A stretch of 33,715 nucleotides of DNA from NCBI GenBank assembly GCA_965658725.1, contig CBFHUI010000020.1, positions 1 through 33,715 on the forward strand, written 5' to 3'. This document shows, in pieces, positions 23,728 to 31,644 of this stretch. Both the position numbers and the translations under genes were made by a program. Position 1 is the stretch's first letter, and the number at the start of each line of letters is the position of its first letter. Origin of the DNA: UBA7985 sp965658725 (GTDB lineage: Bacteria > Pseudomonadota > Alphaproteobacteria > UBA7985). The notes beneath the pieces are model-generated. The model saw nothing but the letters and a program-made list of their open reading frames with translations, was not told where the DNA came from and ran no database searches.

Positions 23728-25135
23728 GATGTTCCGTCGCGGCGTCAGCGCTGCTCTCGCCGCTGGCGTCGTCGGCGCCGCCGTTTGGGCACCGATGAGC
23801 ACGGCGCAAAATGATGAGACCTACCGCCAGCTGAAGCTGTTCGGCGACGTGTTCGACACGGTTCGCCAGAACTACGTCGAAGAGGTCGATGATCAGGCGC
23901 TGATCGAAGCCGCCATACAGGGCATGCTCCAGAGCCTCGATCCACACTCGGCCTTCGAAAAGCCTGAAGCCTACGAGGAAACCCGCAAAGACGTGCGCGG
24001 CACCTTTGGCGGAATCGGCATTCAGGTGACGATGGAAGACGGCTACGTCAAAGTCATCGCCCCGATCGACGATACCCCCGGTGCGCGGGCGGGCCTTCAG
24101 GCTGAAGACCTGATCACCGCGCTAGACGGAGAGAGCGTGCAGGGTAAGACGCTCGATCAGGCGGTTGAGGTCATGCGCGGCGAACTGGGCAGCGACATCA
24201 CCCTGACGATCTATCGCCCCGCAACGCAGGAAACCTTCGACGTGACTGTCACCCGCGGCAACATCCCGCTTATGTCGGTGCGCACGCTGATCGAAGATGG
24301 CGATATTGGCTACATCCGCATCAACCGCTTCCTTGGCACAACCGGCAAAAGTCTGGAAAACGAGCTGGAGAAGCTGGAGGAAGAAGCGGCAGAACAGGAC
24401 GTGGAACTGCTCGGCTACATCCTCGACCTGCGCAACAACCCTGGTGGTAACCTGACGGAATCGATCCGCGTCGCGGATGCCTTCCTCGAGCAAGGCGAAA
24501 TCGTCTCAGTCCGCAACCGCAACCACGAAGACGATGCCTCCTACTTTGCTCGCGAGGGCGATCTGCTGAACGGTAAGCCGCTGGTGGTGCTGATCAACGG
24601 CGGTTCGGCCTCAGCTTCAGAGATTGTTGCAGGGGCTTTGCAGGATCACAAGCGTGCGATCCTGCTGGGCACACCGACCTTCGGCAAAGGCTCCGTACAA
24701 ACGCTGATCGGACTGGGTGAGCAAGGCGGTCTGCGCCTGACGACGGCGCGGTACTACACCCCTTCGGGTGACAGCATTCAGGCCAAGGGCATCGAGCCGG
24801 ATATTCTGGTGGAGCTGGCCCGTCTGGAGCCGCTGGAAGGCTACAGCTCAGACAACTTCCGCTACGAAAGCGACTACAACAACGCGCTCGATGACGGTTC
24901 GGCTGAAGACGGCGAAGCGGCTGAAGGCGAAGGCACCGAGGGCACTGACGCTGCAACGGAAACGGAAACAGACGCAACTCCCAAAGATGCCGATGGCGAA
25001 GCGCCGGCCGAGGGTGAGGGCGAAGGCGACGACGCAGCCGAGGAAGAGAACGACGAAGAAGCCGAGCGCTTCTTTGACTTCCAGCTGGTGCGCGCCAAGG
25101 ATCTGATCCGCGGCATTGCGATCTATCAGAACTGA
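23720..25135 (+). CDS. ctpA: carboxyl-terminal processing protease (S41A)
   Basis: Periplasmic serine protease that trims or degrades proteins from their C-termini. It has 471 residues. An N-terminal membrane anchor or signal (residues 7-29) is followed by the helical DTVRQNYVEEVDDQALIEAA region. The PDZ domain (about 95-180) has GIGIQVTMEDGYVKV and DTPGARAGLQAED. The protease core has YILDLRNNPGGN, NGGSASASEIVAGAL (catalytic S298) and GTPTFGKGSVQT (general base K323, Q327). Residues about 389-448 are an acidic Ala/Glu/Gly low-complexity stretch before a conserved-looking end, FFDFQLVRAKDLI. It overlaps the EnvC-like gene by eight bases. Its TGA overlaps the rppH ATG by one base. Confidence 0.96.
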   Translation: MNKMFRRGVSAALAAGVVGAAVWAPMSTAQNDETYRQLKLFGDVFDTVRQNYVEEVDDQALIEAAIQGMLQSLDPHSAFEKPEAYEETRKDVRGTFGGIGIQVTMEDGYVKVIAPIDDTPGARAGLQAEDLITALDGESVQGKTLDQAVEVMRGELGSDITLTIYRPATQETFDVTVTRGNIPLMSVRTLIEDGDIGYIRINRFLGTTGKSLENELEKLEEEAAEQDVELLGYILDLRNNPGGNLTESIRVADAFLEQGEIVSVRNRNHEDDASYFAREGDLLNGKPLVVLINGGSASASEIVAGALQDHKRAILLGTPTFGKGSVQTLIGLGEQGGLRLTTARYYTPSGDSIQAKGIEPDILVELARLEPLEGYSSDNFRYESDYNNALDDGSAEDGEAAEGEGTEGTDAATETETDATPKDADGEAPAEGEGEGDDAAEEENDEEAERFFDFQLVRAKDLIRGIAIYQN

Positions 25136-25641
25136 TGAGCAAGACCGAAGACGCACTCGACCCGCGCTACCGCCTTGGCGCGGGGATCGTGTTGTTCAAC
25201 GCGCAGGCGCAGGTCTGGGTCGGTCAGCGGATCGATAACCCCAGCCCCGCTTGGCAAATGCCACAGGGCGGTCTGGACCCTGCGGAAGATCCTGCCGACG
25301 CAGCCGTGCGGGAGTTGGAAGAAGAAACCGGCGTCAGCCCAAGCCTGACGGAACCCTTGGGTGGGGGCGAGCGCTGGTTGCGGTACGACTTTCCCGAAGA
25401 CTTGCGCAAGCAGCTCTGGCGCGGCTCCTACATCGGGCAGCAGCAGAAGTGGTACGGGATGCGCTTTCTCGGGACGGACGCTGACATCAACATCGAAACC
25501 GAGCACCCAGAGTTTGGCGCTTGGCAATGGGTGGAATTGGAAGAGACGGTTGACCTGATCGTCCCGTTCAAGCGCGCGCTCTACACTCAGATCGTGGAGA
25601 CCTTTCTGCCCATTCGAAACCGGCTACGCGCCGGTTCCTGA
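25135..25641 (+). CDS. rppH: RNA pyrophosphohydrolase RppH (Nudix)
   Basis: Removes pyrophosphate from the 5' end of transcripts, opening them to RNase E. It has 168 residues. The Nudix box covers residues 45-67 (G45, E51, R59, E60, E63, E64, G66), a perfect GX5EX7REUXEEXGU match. The flanking AWQMPQGGLDP and the later KQLWRGSYIGQQQKWYGMRF are characteristic of the RppH/IalA group, as opposed to other Nudix enzymes. Its start shares a base with the ctpA stop, so it is translated from the same mRNA. It is the last gene of the rsfS-rppH run. Confidence 0.95.
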   Translation: MSKTEDALDPRYRLGAGIVLFNAQAQVWVGQRIDNPSPAWQMPQGGLDPAEDPADAAVRELEEETGVSPSLTEPLGGGERWLRYDFPEDLRKQLWRGSYIGQQQKWYGMRFLGTDADINIETEHPEFGAWQWVELEETVDLIVPFKRALYTQIVETFLPIRNRLRAGS

Positions 25642-25668
25642 AATTCTTGAGACAGCGAGACGCTCTCT

Positions 25669-26214
25669 ATGTCCAGCCCCAACGCCGTGCTTCACTTTTG
25701 GTTCGATGAACTGACACCGCAGCAGTGGTTCAATACCTTCACCGACGTGGATGACGCGATCCGCGAGCGCTTCGGAAAGACGCATCAGGCGGCAACCGAA
25801 GGGGCCCTTTTCGAGTGGCGGAAGACGCCGCACGGACGGCTGGCCGAGATCATCGTGCTCGACCAATTCTCCCGCAACCTGTTCCGCGAAGACGCGCGCA
25901 GTTTTGCATTCGACACTGTGGCGCTGGTGCTGGCACAGGAAGCGATTGCAGCCGGAGCAGAAGAGGCGCTGGCGGCGGAGGAAGGGCGGCTTGCGTTCCT
26001 CTATATGCCCTTCATGCACTCGGAAAGCCTCGCCATGCACGCGATTGCCGAGAAGCTCTTTGACGGGCCGGGGATGGAGCACAACCTCGACTCCCTGCGC
26101 AAGCACACCCGCGTTTTGGAGCGCTTTGGACGCTATCCGCACCGCAACGCGGTGGTGGGTCGAACCTCGACACCGGAAGAGCTCGAAATGCTCAAGTCCG
26201 GGCGCGGGTTCTGA
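25669..26214 (+). CDS. DUF924 family protein
   Basis: A 181-residue protein recognised as DUF924 (PF06041) by its start AVLHFWFDELTPQQWFNT, by HGRLAEIIVLDQFSRNLFRE, and by AFLYMPFMHSESLAMH with EHNLDSLRKHTRVLERFGRYPHRNAVVGR. The domain is predicted all-helical and TPR-like. No signal peptide is seen, so a cytosolic location is expected. The biochemical function of the family is not known to me. It starts 27 bases after rppH and may be read through from that operon. Confidence 0.9.
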   Translation: MSSPNAVLHFWFDELTPQQWFNTFTDVDDAIRERFGKTHQAATEGALFEWRKTPHGRLAEIIVLDQFSRNLFREDARSFAFDTVALVLAQEAIAAGAEEALAAEEGRLAFLYMPFMHSESLAMHAIAEKLFDGPGMEHNLDSLRKHTRVLERFGRYPHRNAVVGRTSTPEELEMLKSGRGF

Positions 26215-26254
26215 GGGGCTGGCCTTGCCTGCCCATGCCTGATACCAGCGCACA

Positions 26255-27673
26255 ATGAACCTCCTTAGCCTCCCCCCCACGCTCGCCGGTTTCGTCCTTG
26301 GCCTGGGCCTCATCGTCGCGATTGGTGCGCAAAATGTCTTCGTGATCCGCCAAGGTTTGCGCGGTCAGCAGGTCTTTCCGACCGCCATGACTGCAGCGCT
26401 CTGTGACGCGACGCTGATCTTCCTCGGCATCGGCGGGCTGTACCTGGTGATCGAGCAGTTTCCGATCATTGCCATCGTCGCCAAGTGGATGGCGGTCGGC
26501 TTTCTGAGTTGGTACGGGCTGGTCAGCCTCCGCCGGGTGTTCCAGAAACCTGAAGAAAGCTGGCTCACTCATGGCGAGCAGCCCACGCTATCCGCGTGGC
26601 GCGCCGTCACCACGACGCTGGGCTTTTCCCTGCTCAACCCCCACGTTTACTTCGACACCGTGGTCAAGCTTGGTTCGACCGGGGCGCAGTTCGGTGAGAT
26701 GCGCTGGTGGTTTGCGATCGGGGCAGCGATGGCGTCACTCTTGTGGTTTTTCTCTATCAGCTACGGAGCCAAGCAGATGGCCCCTGCCCTCTCCACCGTG
26801 CGCGGCGCGCGTATCCTCGACACCATTGTGGCGGTGATCATGTTCACCTTTGCCGCGCTCATGGCCCTGTCGCCGGCCCAGGCGAGTGCGCAGGCCGTGG
26901 TGAATACCGTCAAGCTGGGTCCGTGCGACGACCTCACCGGCGTCTGTCTCGCCAACCCGACGCAACGCTATCAGCACGGGGTCTTCGGGCAGGTCTTTGA
27001 GTATGGAACGATGATGACCATCGACCCGGCAAACGGCGCGGCGCTACAAACCTACAACCTGCCCTACAGTCAGGTTTTCGAGGATCGGCGCGTGCGGATA
27101 ACCGACCTCGACGACGATGGACGGATGGAGGTGATCGTCGTCGTCACCGAACGCGAAGCAGGCGCGGCCGTGGCGCTCTATGCCTTTGAAGAAGGCAGCG
27201 CATCAGAAGCCGCATCGGTCTTCCCGATGGCCCAATCAGAATTCATCGGCACGCCCAAACGTTGGCTTAACCCACTGGACGGCGCCGTTGATTTGGACGG
27301 CGATGGCAGCCGGGAAATTGCAGTGATCGAGACCCCGCACATCCGGCCTACTCTGCGTATTCACCAGTGGAACGGCGGCAGCCTCGACGAGATCGCGCGC
27401 GTACCGCTGGAAGGCTACAGCAACCATCGCATGGGCTCGTTGGTCCAGACGGGCGCACTGTTCTGCGAAACCGGGACAACCGGCGAAGCGCTGATCCAGA
27501 TCCCGCGCACCGATGCGCCAGAAGCGGCAGAAGGGTCAGCGCAGTCCGGGGTCTTTCTGTTTGACCTCGCGGCTGGCGCGTTGACGCCGACGACACTGGT
27601 GCCAACAAAACGAATCAATCCGGGCTTCTTTAATCAGAATGTCGCGTGCGCGGCGTTACGCGACCAAATCTGA
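26255..27673 (+). CDS. LysE/ArgO-type exporter fused to an FG-GAP/VCBS-like domain
   Basis: One 472-residue frame with two dissimilar halves. Residues 1 to about 206 are a LysE/ArgO-family exporter: GAQNVFVIRQGLRG (24-37), LCDATLIFLGIGGLYLVIE and LLNPHVYFDTVVKLG (126-140) are signatures of the basic amino acid exporters, and hydrophobic segments end with a last helix at about 188-206. Normal relatives stop here at 200-210 residues. The frame continues without a break through SPAQASAQA, which resembles a signal-peptide cleavage region. About 260 more residues follow, with two calcium-loop-like motifs: DLDDDG (284-289) and DLDGDG (346-351). They lie in the FG-GAP contexts RITDLDDDGRMEVIVV and AVDLDGDGSREIAVIE. 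Four cysteines are in the tail. A C-out exporter topology would place the tail in the periplasm. A genuine fusion, or two genes joined by loss of a stop, fits equally. Confidence 0.8.
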   Translation: MNLLSLPPTLAGFVLGLGLIVAIGAQNVFVIRQGLRGQQVFPTAMTAALCDATLIFLGIGGLYLVIEQFPIIAIVAKWMAVGFLSWYGLVSLRRVFQKPEESWLTHGEQPTLSAWRAVTTTLGFSLLNPHVYFDTVVKLGSTGAQFGEMRWWFAIGAAMASLLWFFSISYGAKQMAPALSTVRGARILDTIVAVIMFTFAALMALSPAQASAQAVVNTVKLGPCDDLTGVCLANPTQRYQHGVFGQVFEYGTMMTIDPANGAALQTYNLPYSQVFEDRRVRITDLDDDGRMEVIVVVTEREAGAAVALYAFEEGSASEAASVFPMAQSEFIGTPKRWLNPLDGAVDLDGDGSREIAVIETPHIRPTLRIHQWNGGSLDEIARVPLEGYSNHRMGSLVQTGALFCETGTTGEALIQIPRTDAPEAAEGSAQSGVFLFDLAAGALTPTTLVPTKRINPGFFNQNVACAALRDQI

Positions 27674-28022
27674 CCGCAAAAGCCCTTCAGATCAGTCTCA
27701 GGCCAATTTCGGCGCGACTCTTTTTACGAAAGAGAGATTCGCGCCGAAGGGCGATTCCTCCCCAATGATATTCTTGATCCAAAGCGCTCTGCAGCCTGAT
27801 CGTCTTTGACCGACTTCTATAAAATTTAAAATACTTGCTGACTGTTGCCCATAGGTCGCGAATCCAAAGCCTGTAGACCCTTGGACACGCTCGCCTTCCT
27901 TGGCCATGCGAGACGGCCTTCTCTATAAAAGGCACCTCAAAATGCGTGTGTTAGCACGCGCTTTTGCAAGGGATGAGAATCCCCTCTGCTTTGTGACCGT
28001 GCAGAAAACCAAGGGCAGTACT
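27674..28022. promoter_or_regulatory. AT-richer 349-base gap upstream of the VWA gene
   Basis: No credible gene is seen here. The stretch is visibly richer in A/T than its surroundings, especially 27806-27840, which holds TTGACC (27806-27811) and, 15 bases on, TAAAAT (27827-27832): a possible but short-spaced promoter for the VWA gene. TATAAA also occurs near 27925. A hairpin is described separately at 27708-27748. An in-frame upward extension of the VWA gene (from 27900) and a minus-strand ORF (27687-27935) look non-coding. Small stems occur at GCGTG/CACGC (about 27944-27960) and GGGAT/ATCCC (about 27970-27984), suggesting a structured 5' leader. Confidence 0.45.
27708..27748 (+). terminator. 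bulged hairpin after the LysE fusion gene
   Basis: TTCGGCGCGA (27708-27717) pairs perfectly with TCGCGCCGAA (27739-27748). Inside it, CTCTTT (27718-27723) pairs with AAAGAG (27729-27734), leaving a four-base bulge and a five-base loop. It begins 34 bases after the stop codon, so a 3'-end role is likely, but there is no T tract. An alternative pairing exists between GCCCTTC (27682-27688) and GAAGGGC (27746-27752), which overlaps the right arm by three bases. Confidence 0.45.
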
Positions 28023-31000
28023 ATGAAATTCTCGAAAGCAATCGCTCGCACACTGACCGCTGCGCTCGCGCTGTCAGCCAGCCTGCTCGCCGCGCCTGTG
28101 CAGGCGCAGGACACTCCCAACACGACAACCATGATCGTCGTGGACATGTCCGGGTCAATGCTGAAGCTGCTGGGCAGCGAGCGCCGCTATGAAATCGCTC
28201 AGTCGATGCTGGTGGACGTGCTGCCCGACGTGACGGCCCAGTCGAACACGGGACTGGTCGCCTTTGGCCACCGGCGAGAGAATGACTGCACGGACATCGA
28301 GATGTTTGCCACGCCGGGCGCAGGCCTCGACAACCTGCGCGGCTATGTCAGCACGCTGGCCCCGGTCAACCGCGCCAAGACGCCCTTGCGCGATGCGGTC
28401 GCCCTTGCTGCCAACCAGATCCCCAGCACGTCGCAAGGCGCGATCGTTGTGGTCTCCGACGGGGAAGACAACTGCGGGGTCAACGTCTGTGATCTGGTGC
28501 CAAACCTCCGCGACCGCGGGATCCCTGTGTTCTTGCTGGGCATAGCGCTTGAGAATGAGTCAATCGAGCAGATCCAGTGCCTGACCCGCGATACCGGCGG
28601 CTTCCTGATCCAAACTGAGAGCGCGACTGAACTGCCGCGCTACACCGATTTCCTTTTCCGCGTCTCACGCCTGCGCACCCGAAACGCCGCGCTGGAAGAC
28701 GAGCTCGCCCGACTGCGTGCGCAGCTGTCTGATCAGGAAGTGGTCCAGGCCGATCTGGAGAACCAGATCATCATCCTGACCCAGCGCCTTGCCGATGCCG
28801 ACCGCAGCGCTGAGCTGGACGCCCTACAAGCCGAAATCGCGCGCTTGCGGGCAGCGAATGACGAGAAGCAGCAGCGCATCACCGGGCTGGAGGGCACGCT
28901 GCTGACGCTGGAGCAGGACAAGGCACTGCTGATGGCGGAAAAGACCGCTATGCAGGACGAAATCGACCGCCTGACGGCCCTAATCGCCGACCTACAGTCC
29001 CGCCTCAACGCCGCCAACGCCAACCAGCGCGACCCCGATGAAGTGGCGGCGCTCAAGGCTGAGATCGCGCGCCTGATTGCACTGGTTGAAAACCTTCAGG
29101 CCGAGCTGTCTGCGGCCGAAGCGACGAACCAGTCCTTGCAGCAAATGATCGAGGGCCTTTCGGCTGAGAATGAGGGGATGAGCGCAGAGAATGCACAGCT
29201 GCTCCTGCAGATTGAAACGCTGACTCAGGCGGTTGAAGGCCTGAGCACCGATAACGATACCCTGCGCGCGGAAATCGCCCGGCTTGAGGCGCTGCTAGCA
29301 GAAGGGTCGAGCGCAATCAGTTCGCTGCAGATCCGGATCGACGCCGCCGATGGCAAGGACGAGCAAATCGCTGGTCTCCTTGCCCGCATCACCGAATTGG
29401 AAGCTTCTGAGCAGACCTTGCGTGCTGAATTCAACCGCGTGTCGGTCGAACTGGCCAGCAAGGACGACATCATCCGCAACCGTGACCTCACGATCGAGCA
29501 GCTGCGCCAGACGATCCAGAGCCTGAACGGCTTACTGGCGCGGAAGAACGCAGTCATCGCCAGCCTCAACGAGCAAATCGCTACTTTGCGTGCGACGTTG
29601 AACGAGATGGGCGACAAAGACGCTGAGATTGAGCGGCTCAACACCATTATTCTGGCACTTGGTGAAGACCTGAACAGCAGCGAGACCACCATCGTCGATC
29701 TGACCGACCGTTTGGCTGACGCCGAAACCGCCATTGCTGCGCTTTCCGACAGCGCAAACGGGGCGCAAGGCGAGATTTCCGTACTCAACCTGACGATCCA
29801 GGAGATGCAGGAAGGCGCTGACTCCTTGACCGTGATGGTCGAGGAGCGCGATGCGGCGCTCATCGTGCTCATGGACCAACTTGCCGAAGCCGAGCGCACG
29901 GCGAGCGAAGCTGAACAAACCATCATCCTGCTGCGCGAAGAACACGCCATGCTCGACGATAACCGCGAGAGTCTTGAGCAACAGATCATCGTGCTTGAAG
30001 GCCAGAAAACCGACTGGCTGACCGAGCGTCGCACACTGATCGTCGCCCGCGATGAAGCGGAAGCGGCCAAGAGTGCGGCCGACATCGAAAACGACGCGCT
30101 GACGCTGCGTCTGACAGCCTCTGAAGACGAGCGCAGCGCGCTTGAGGCGCTGATCATTGACCTCCGCGACCGCCTGAACGCGGCCTACGTGGAGATTGAC
30201 AGCCTAACAGCGGAAAACGCCGACTTGAGTGACCGCGTGCGGGTGCTGGAGTTGGAGCTCGAAGAGCGGACGAAGATCATCGACGACCTGATGATCCAGC
30301 TCGCCACCGTGACCGAAGAACGCGACGGCCTGCTGATCCAGAACCTCGAACTGACTAAGAGCAACGAGCAGTTGATCGTCGTGCTGCAGGAACGCGATAC
30401 GGAGATCGAAGGCCTGACGCTGGACCTCCGCGCCATCCGCACCACGCTCGACGAAGCGCGCATGGCGTTGGGCGATGAGCGCATCCGAACCCGCCGCCTG
30501 CACCTGCAACTCGAAGAGGCGCGCGGCTCCTTCCTCGGCCTGCTGGCCAGCTGTCACACGGACGAGGAAATGGCCGTGTTCGCCGAAGCCAAGTTTGAAG
30601 ACCTCGGCGAAGCAGCACGCGCCTGCATCGGCGACTACTCCGCCCTGATTGTCGAGCGCGACACCCTGCTCGCCGACCTTTCAGCGGTGACCAGCAGCCG
30701 CGATGACTTGCAAGCCGTGATCGACGAGCAAGTACCGTCCTACATGGCCCTGCGTCAGCGGGTGGACGCGCTGGAAGCCCAGCAGAACAGCCTGCTCGCG
30801 CTGATTTCCTCGGCATCCAGCCGCAGCGACCTCGACGTCACGTCGATCGAACGGGAGCTGACGTTAGTGATCGAAGAGCGTGACGACCTGCGCAGCCAAA
30901 TCATTGCGCAAGATCCGGCCTATGACCTCGTCGTCTCTCGCCTCGCCATGGTTGAAGCTGAAAACGAACGTCTCAGCGCGCTGCTCGAACGCCAAGACCC

Positions 31001-31490
31001 CGGCTACGACATCATTGTCGCGCAGCTGGAGCAGGTGACGGTCGAGCGGGACCGCCTGATCAGCATCCTCGACAGTCAAGACCCGTCTTACATCATGCTC
31101 AAGTCACAGGTCGAAAGCCTGACGGCCGAACGCGACCGCCTGCTGATGCTGATCAGCGTGCAGGACCCGTCCTATGAGACCATCACCAACCGTCTGCAGG
31201 CCGTGACCATCGAACGCGACCGCCTCGCCGCGGCGCTGGCGAAGCAGACACCGTCTTACGCGGTGATCAAGGCGCAGCTGACCGATGCCCTGGTGCAGCT
31301 CGAAGGCTGTGAAACCTCGCGCCGCAGCATGAGCGAGGAACTCGCACGGCTGCAGCGGGTCGTTCGGGAAAACAACGCCTTTATCGATAGCCAGCGGACT
31401 CAACTGTCCGATCAGGAAGGTTACATCGCCCGTCTGATCACCGGCGGTTCGAGCGCAGCGGAACTCGAAGCCCTCTGCGCGGCGCGCTAG
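28023..31490 (+). CDS. secreted VWA-domain protein with very long coiled coil
   Basis: A 1155-residue protein. ATG 28023 follows AAGGGCAG and gives a clear signal peptide, MKFSKAIARTLTAALALSAS then LLAAPVQA before QDTPN. Residues 36-214 are a VWA domain with an intact metal site: D41, S43 and S45 in DMSGS, T120 in AKTPLRD, D146 in VVVSDGEDN. Cysteines C89, C151, C156 and C186 probably form disulfides; NCGVNVCDL and IQCLTRDTGGF recall secreted VWA proteins with a C-x4-C element. From about residue 215 almost to the end is heptad-rich coiled coil (IARL, ERDRL, QIIVLE types), interrupted near residues 835-875 by a less charged island with two cysteines. Residues 963-1074 are four exact 28-residue repeats. 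No anchor or sorting motif is seen. Role unknown; an extended periplasmic or surface rod with a metal-dependent adhesion head is inferred. Confidence 0.85.
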   Translation: MKFSKAIARTLTAALALSASLLAAPVQAQDTPNTTTMIVVDMSGSMLKLLGSERRYEIAQSMLVDVLPDVTAQSNTGLVAFGHRRENDCTDIEMFATPGAGLDNLRGYVSTLAPVNRAKTPLRDAVALAANQIPSTSQGAIVVVSDGEDNCGVNVCDLVPNLRDRGIPVFLLGIALENESIEQIQCLTRDTGGFLIQTESATELPRYTDFLFRVSRLRTRNAALEDELARLRAQLSDQEVVQADLENQIIILTQRLADADRSAELDALQAEIARLRAANDEKQQRITGLEGTLLTLEQDKALLMAEKTAMQDEIDRLTALIADLQSRLNAANANQRDPDEVAALKAEIARLIALVENLQAELSAAEATNQSLQQMIEGLSAENEGMSAENAQLLLQIETLTQAVEGLSTDNDTLRAEIARLEALLAEGSSAISSLQIRIDAADGKDEQIAGLLARITELEASEQTLRAEFNRVSVELASKDDIIRNRDLTIEQLRQTIQSLNGLLARKNAVIASLNEQIATLRATLNEMGDKDAEIERLNTIILALGEDLNSSETTIVDLTDRLADAETAIAALSDSANGAQGEISVLNLTIQEMQEGADSLTVMVEERDAALIVLMDQLAEAERTASEAEQTIILLREEHAMLDDNRESLEQQIIVLEGQKTDWLTERRTLIVARDEAEAAKSAADIENDALTLRLTASEDERSALEALIIDLRDRLNAAYVEIDSLTAENADLSDRVRVLELELEERTKIIDDLMIQLATVTEERDGLLIQNLELTKSNEQLIVVLQERDTEIEGLTLDLRAIRTTLDEARMALGDERIRTRRLHLQLEEARGSFLGLLASCHTDEEMAVFAEAKFEDLGEAARACIGDYSALIVERDTLLADLSAVTSSRDDLQAVIDEQVPSYMALRQRVDALEAQQNSLLALISSASSRSDLDVTSIERELTLVIEERDDLRSQIIAQDPAYDLVVSRLAMVEAENERLSALLERQDPGYDIIVAQLEQVTVERDRLISILDSQDPSYIMLKSQVESLTAERDRLLMLISVQDPSYETITNRLQAVTIERDRLAAALAKQTPSYAVIKAQLTDALVQLEGCETSRRSMSEELARLQRVVRENNAFIDSQRTQLSDQEGYIARLITGGSSAAELEALCAAR
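30909..31244 (+). repeat. four 84-bp tandem units encoding 28-residue coiled-coil repeats
   Basis: Units start at 30909, 30993, 31077 and 31161, each exactly 84 bases. A fifth, fading copy starts at 31245 (QTPSYAVIKAQL). Each begins Q-D-P-x-Y. Units 2-4 carry ERDRL at positions 18-22; unit 1 has ENERL. The DNA of the units differs, so the repeat is old and kept at protein level. Two degenerate copies precede it (QVPSYMALRQRV at 30729, then SIERELTLVIEERDDL), offset by four extra residues. Twenty-eight residues equal four heptads. Confidence 0.9.
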
Positions 31491-31513
31491 CGTCACGTCA
31501 CTTCGCATCAACA

Positions 31514-31553
31514 AACAGGGCCGCGTCATCCATGGCGCGGCCCTGTTTTTTTT
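31514..31553 (+). terminator. intrinsic terminator after the VWA gene
   Basis: AACAGGGCCGCG (31514-31525) pairs perfectly with CGCGGCCCTGTT (31536-31547) over a ten-base loop, and the T run continues to 31553. This is a strong rho-independent terminator 23 bases after the stop codon, isolating the VWA gene from the TetR-like gene. Confidence 0.95.
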
Positions 31554-31606
31554 GAAGCAAACGGCATCCGCGACGCCGTGCCTCCTAAAACTTTGGCGCA
31601 TTTGAC

Positions 31607-31616
31607 CCCATATGGG
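31607..31616. promoter_or_regulatory. palindrome upstream of the TetR/COQ9-like gene
   Basis: CCCATATGGG is a perfect 10-base palindrome ending 28 bases before the start at 31645. TetR-type proteins often bind palindromes near their own promoters, so this may be an autoregulatory operator. The site is short and the link is unproven. Confidence 0.3.
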
Positions 31617-31644
31617 AATCAGTGACCGAACCAAGGAGCACCCC

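Noticed and set aside
26840..27673. Separate periplasmic protein starting at the internal ATG 26840
   Set aside because: The resulting 19-residue leader has no basic residues and lacks a clear ribosome-binding site. The continuous frame is simpler, though not fully excluded.
27687..27935. 82-codon minus-strand frame in the gap before the VWA gene
   Set aside because: No Shine-Dalgarno, no motif, and it spans the hairpin and promoter-like sequence.
29225..30157. 310-codon open frame on the minus strand opposite the VWA gene
   Set aside because: It is serine/arginine-rich with no domain and arises from the biased codons of the coiled-coil gene on the other strand.
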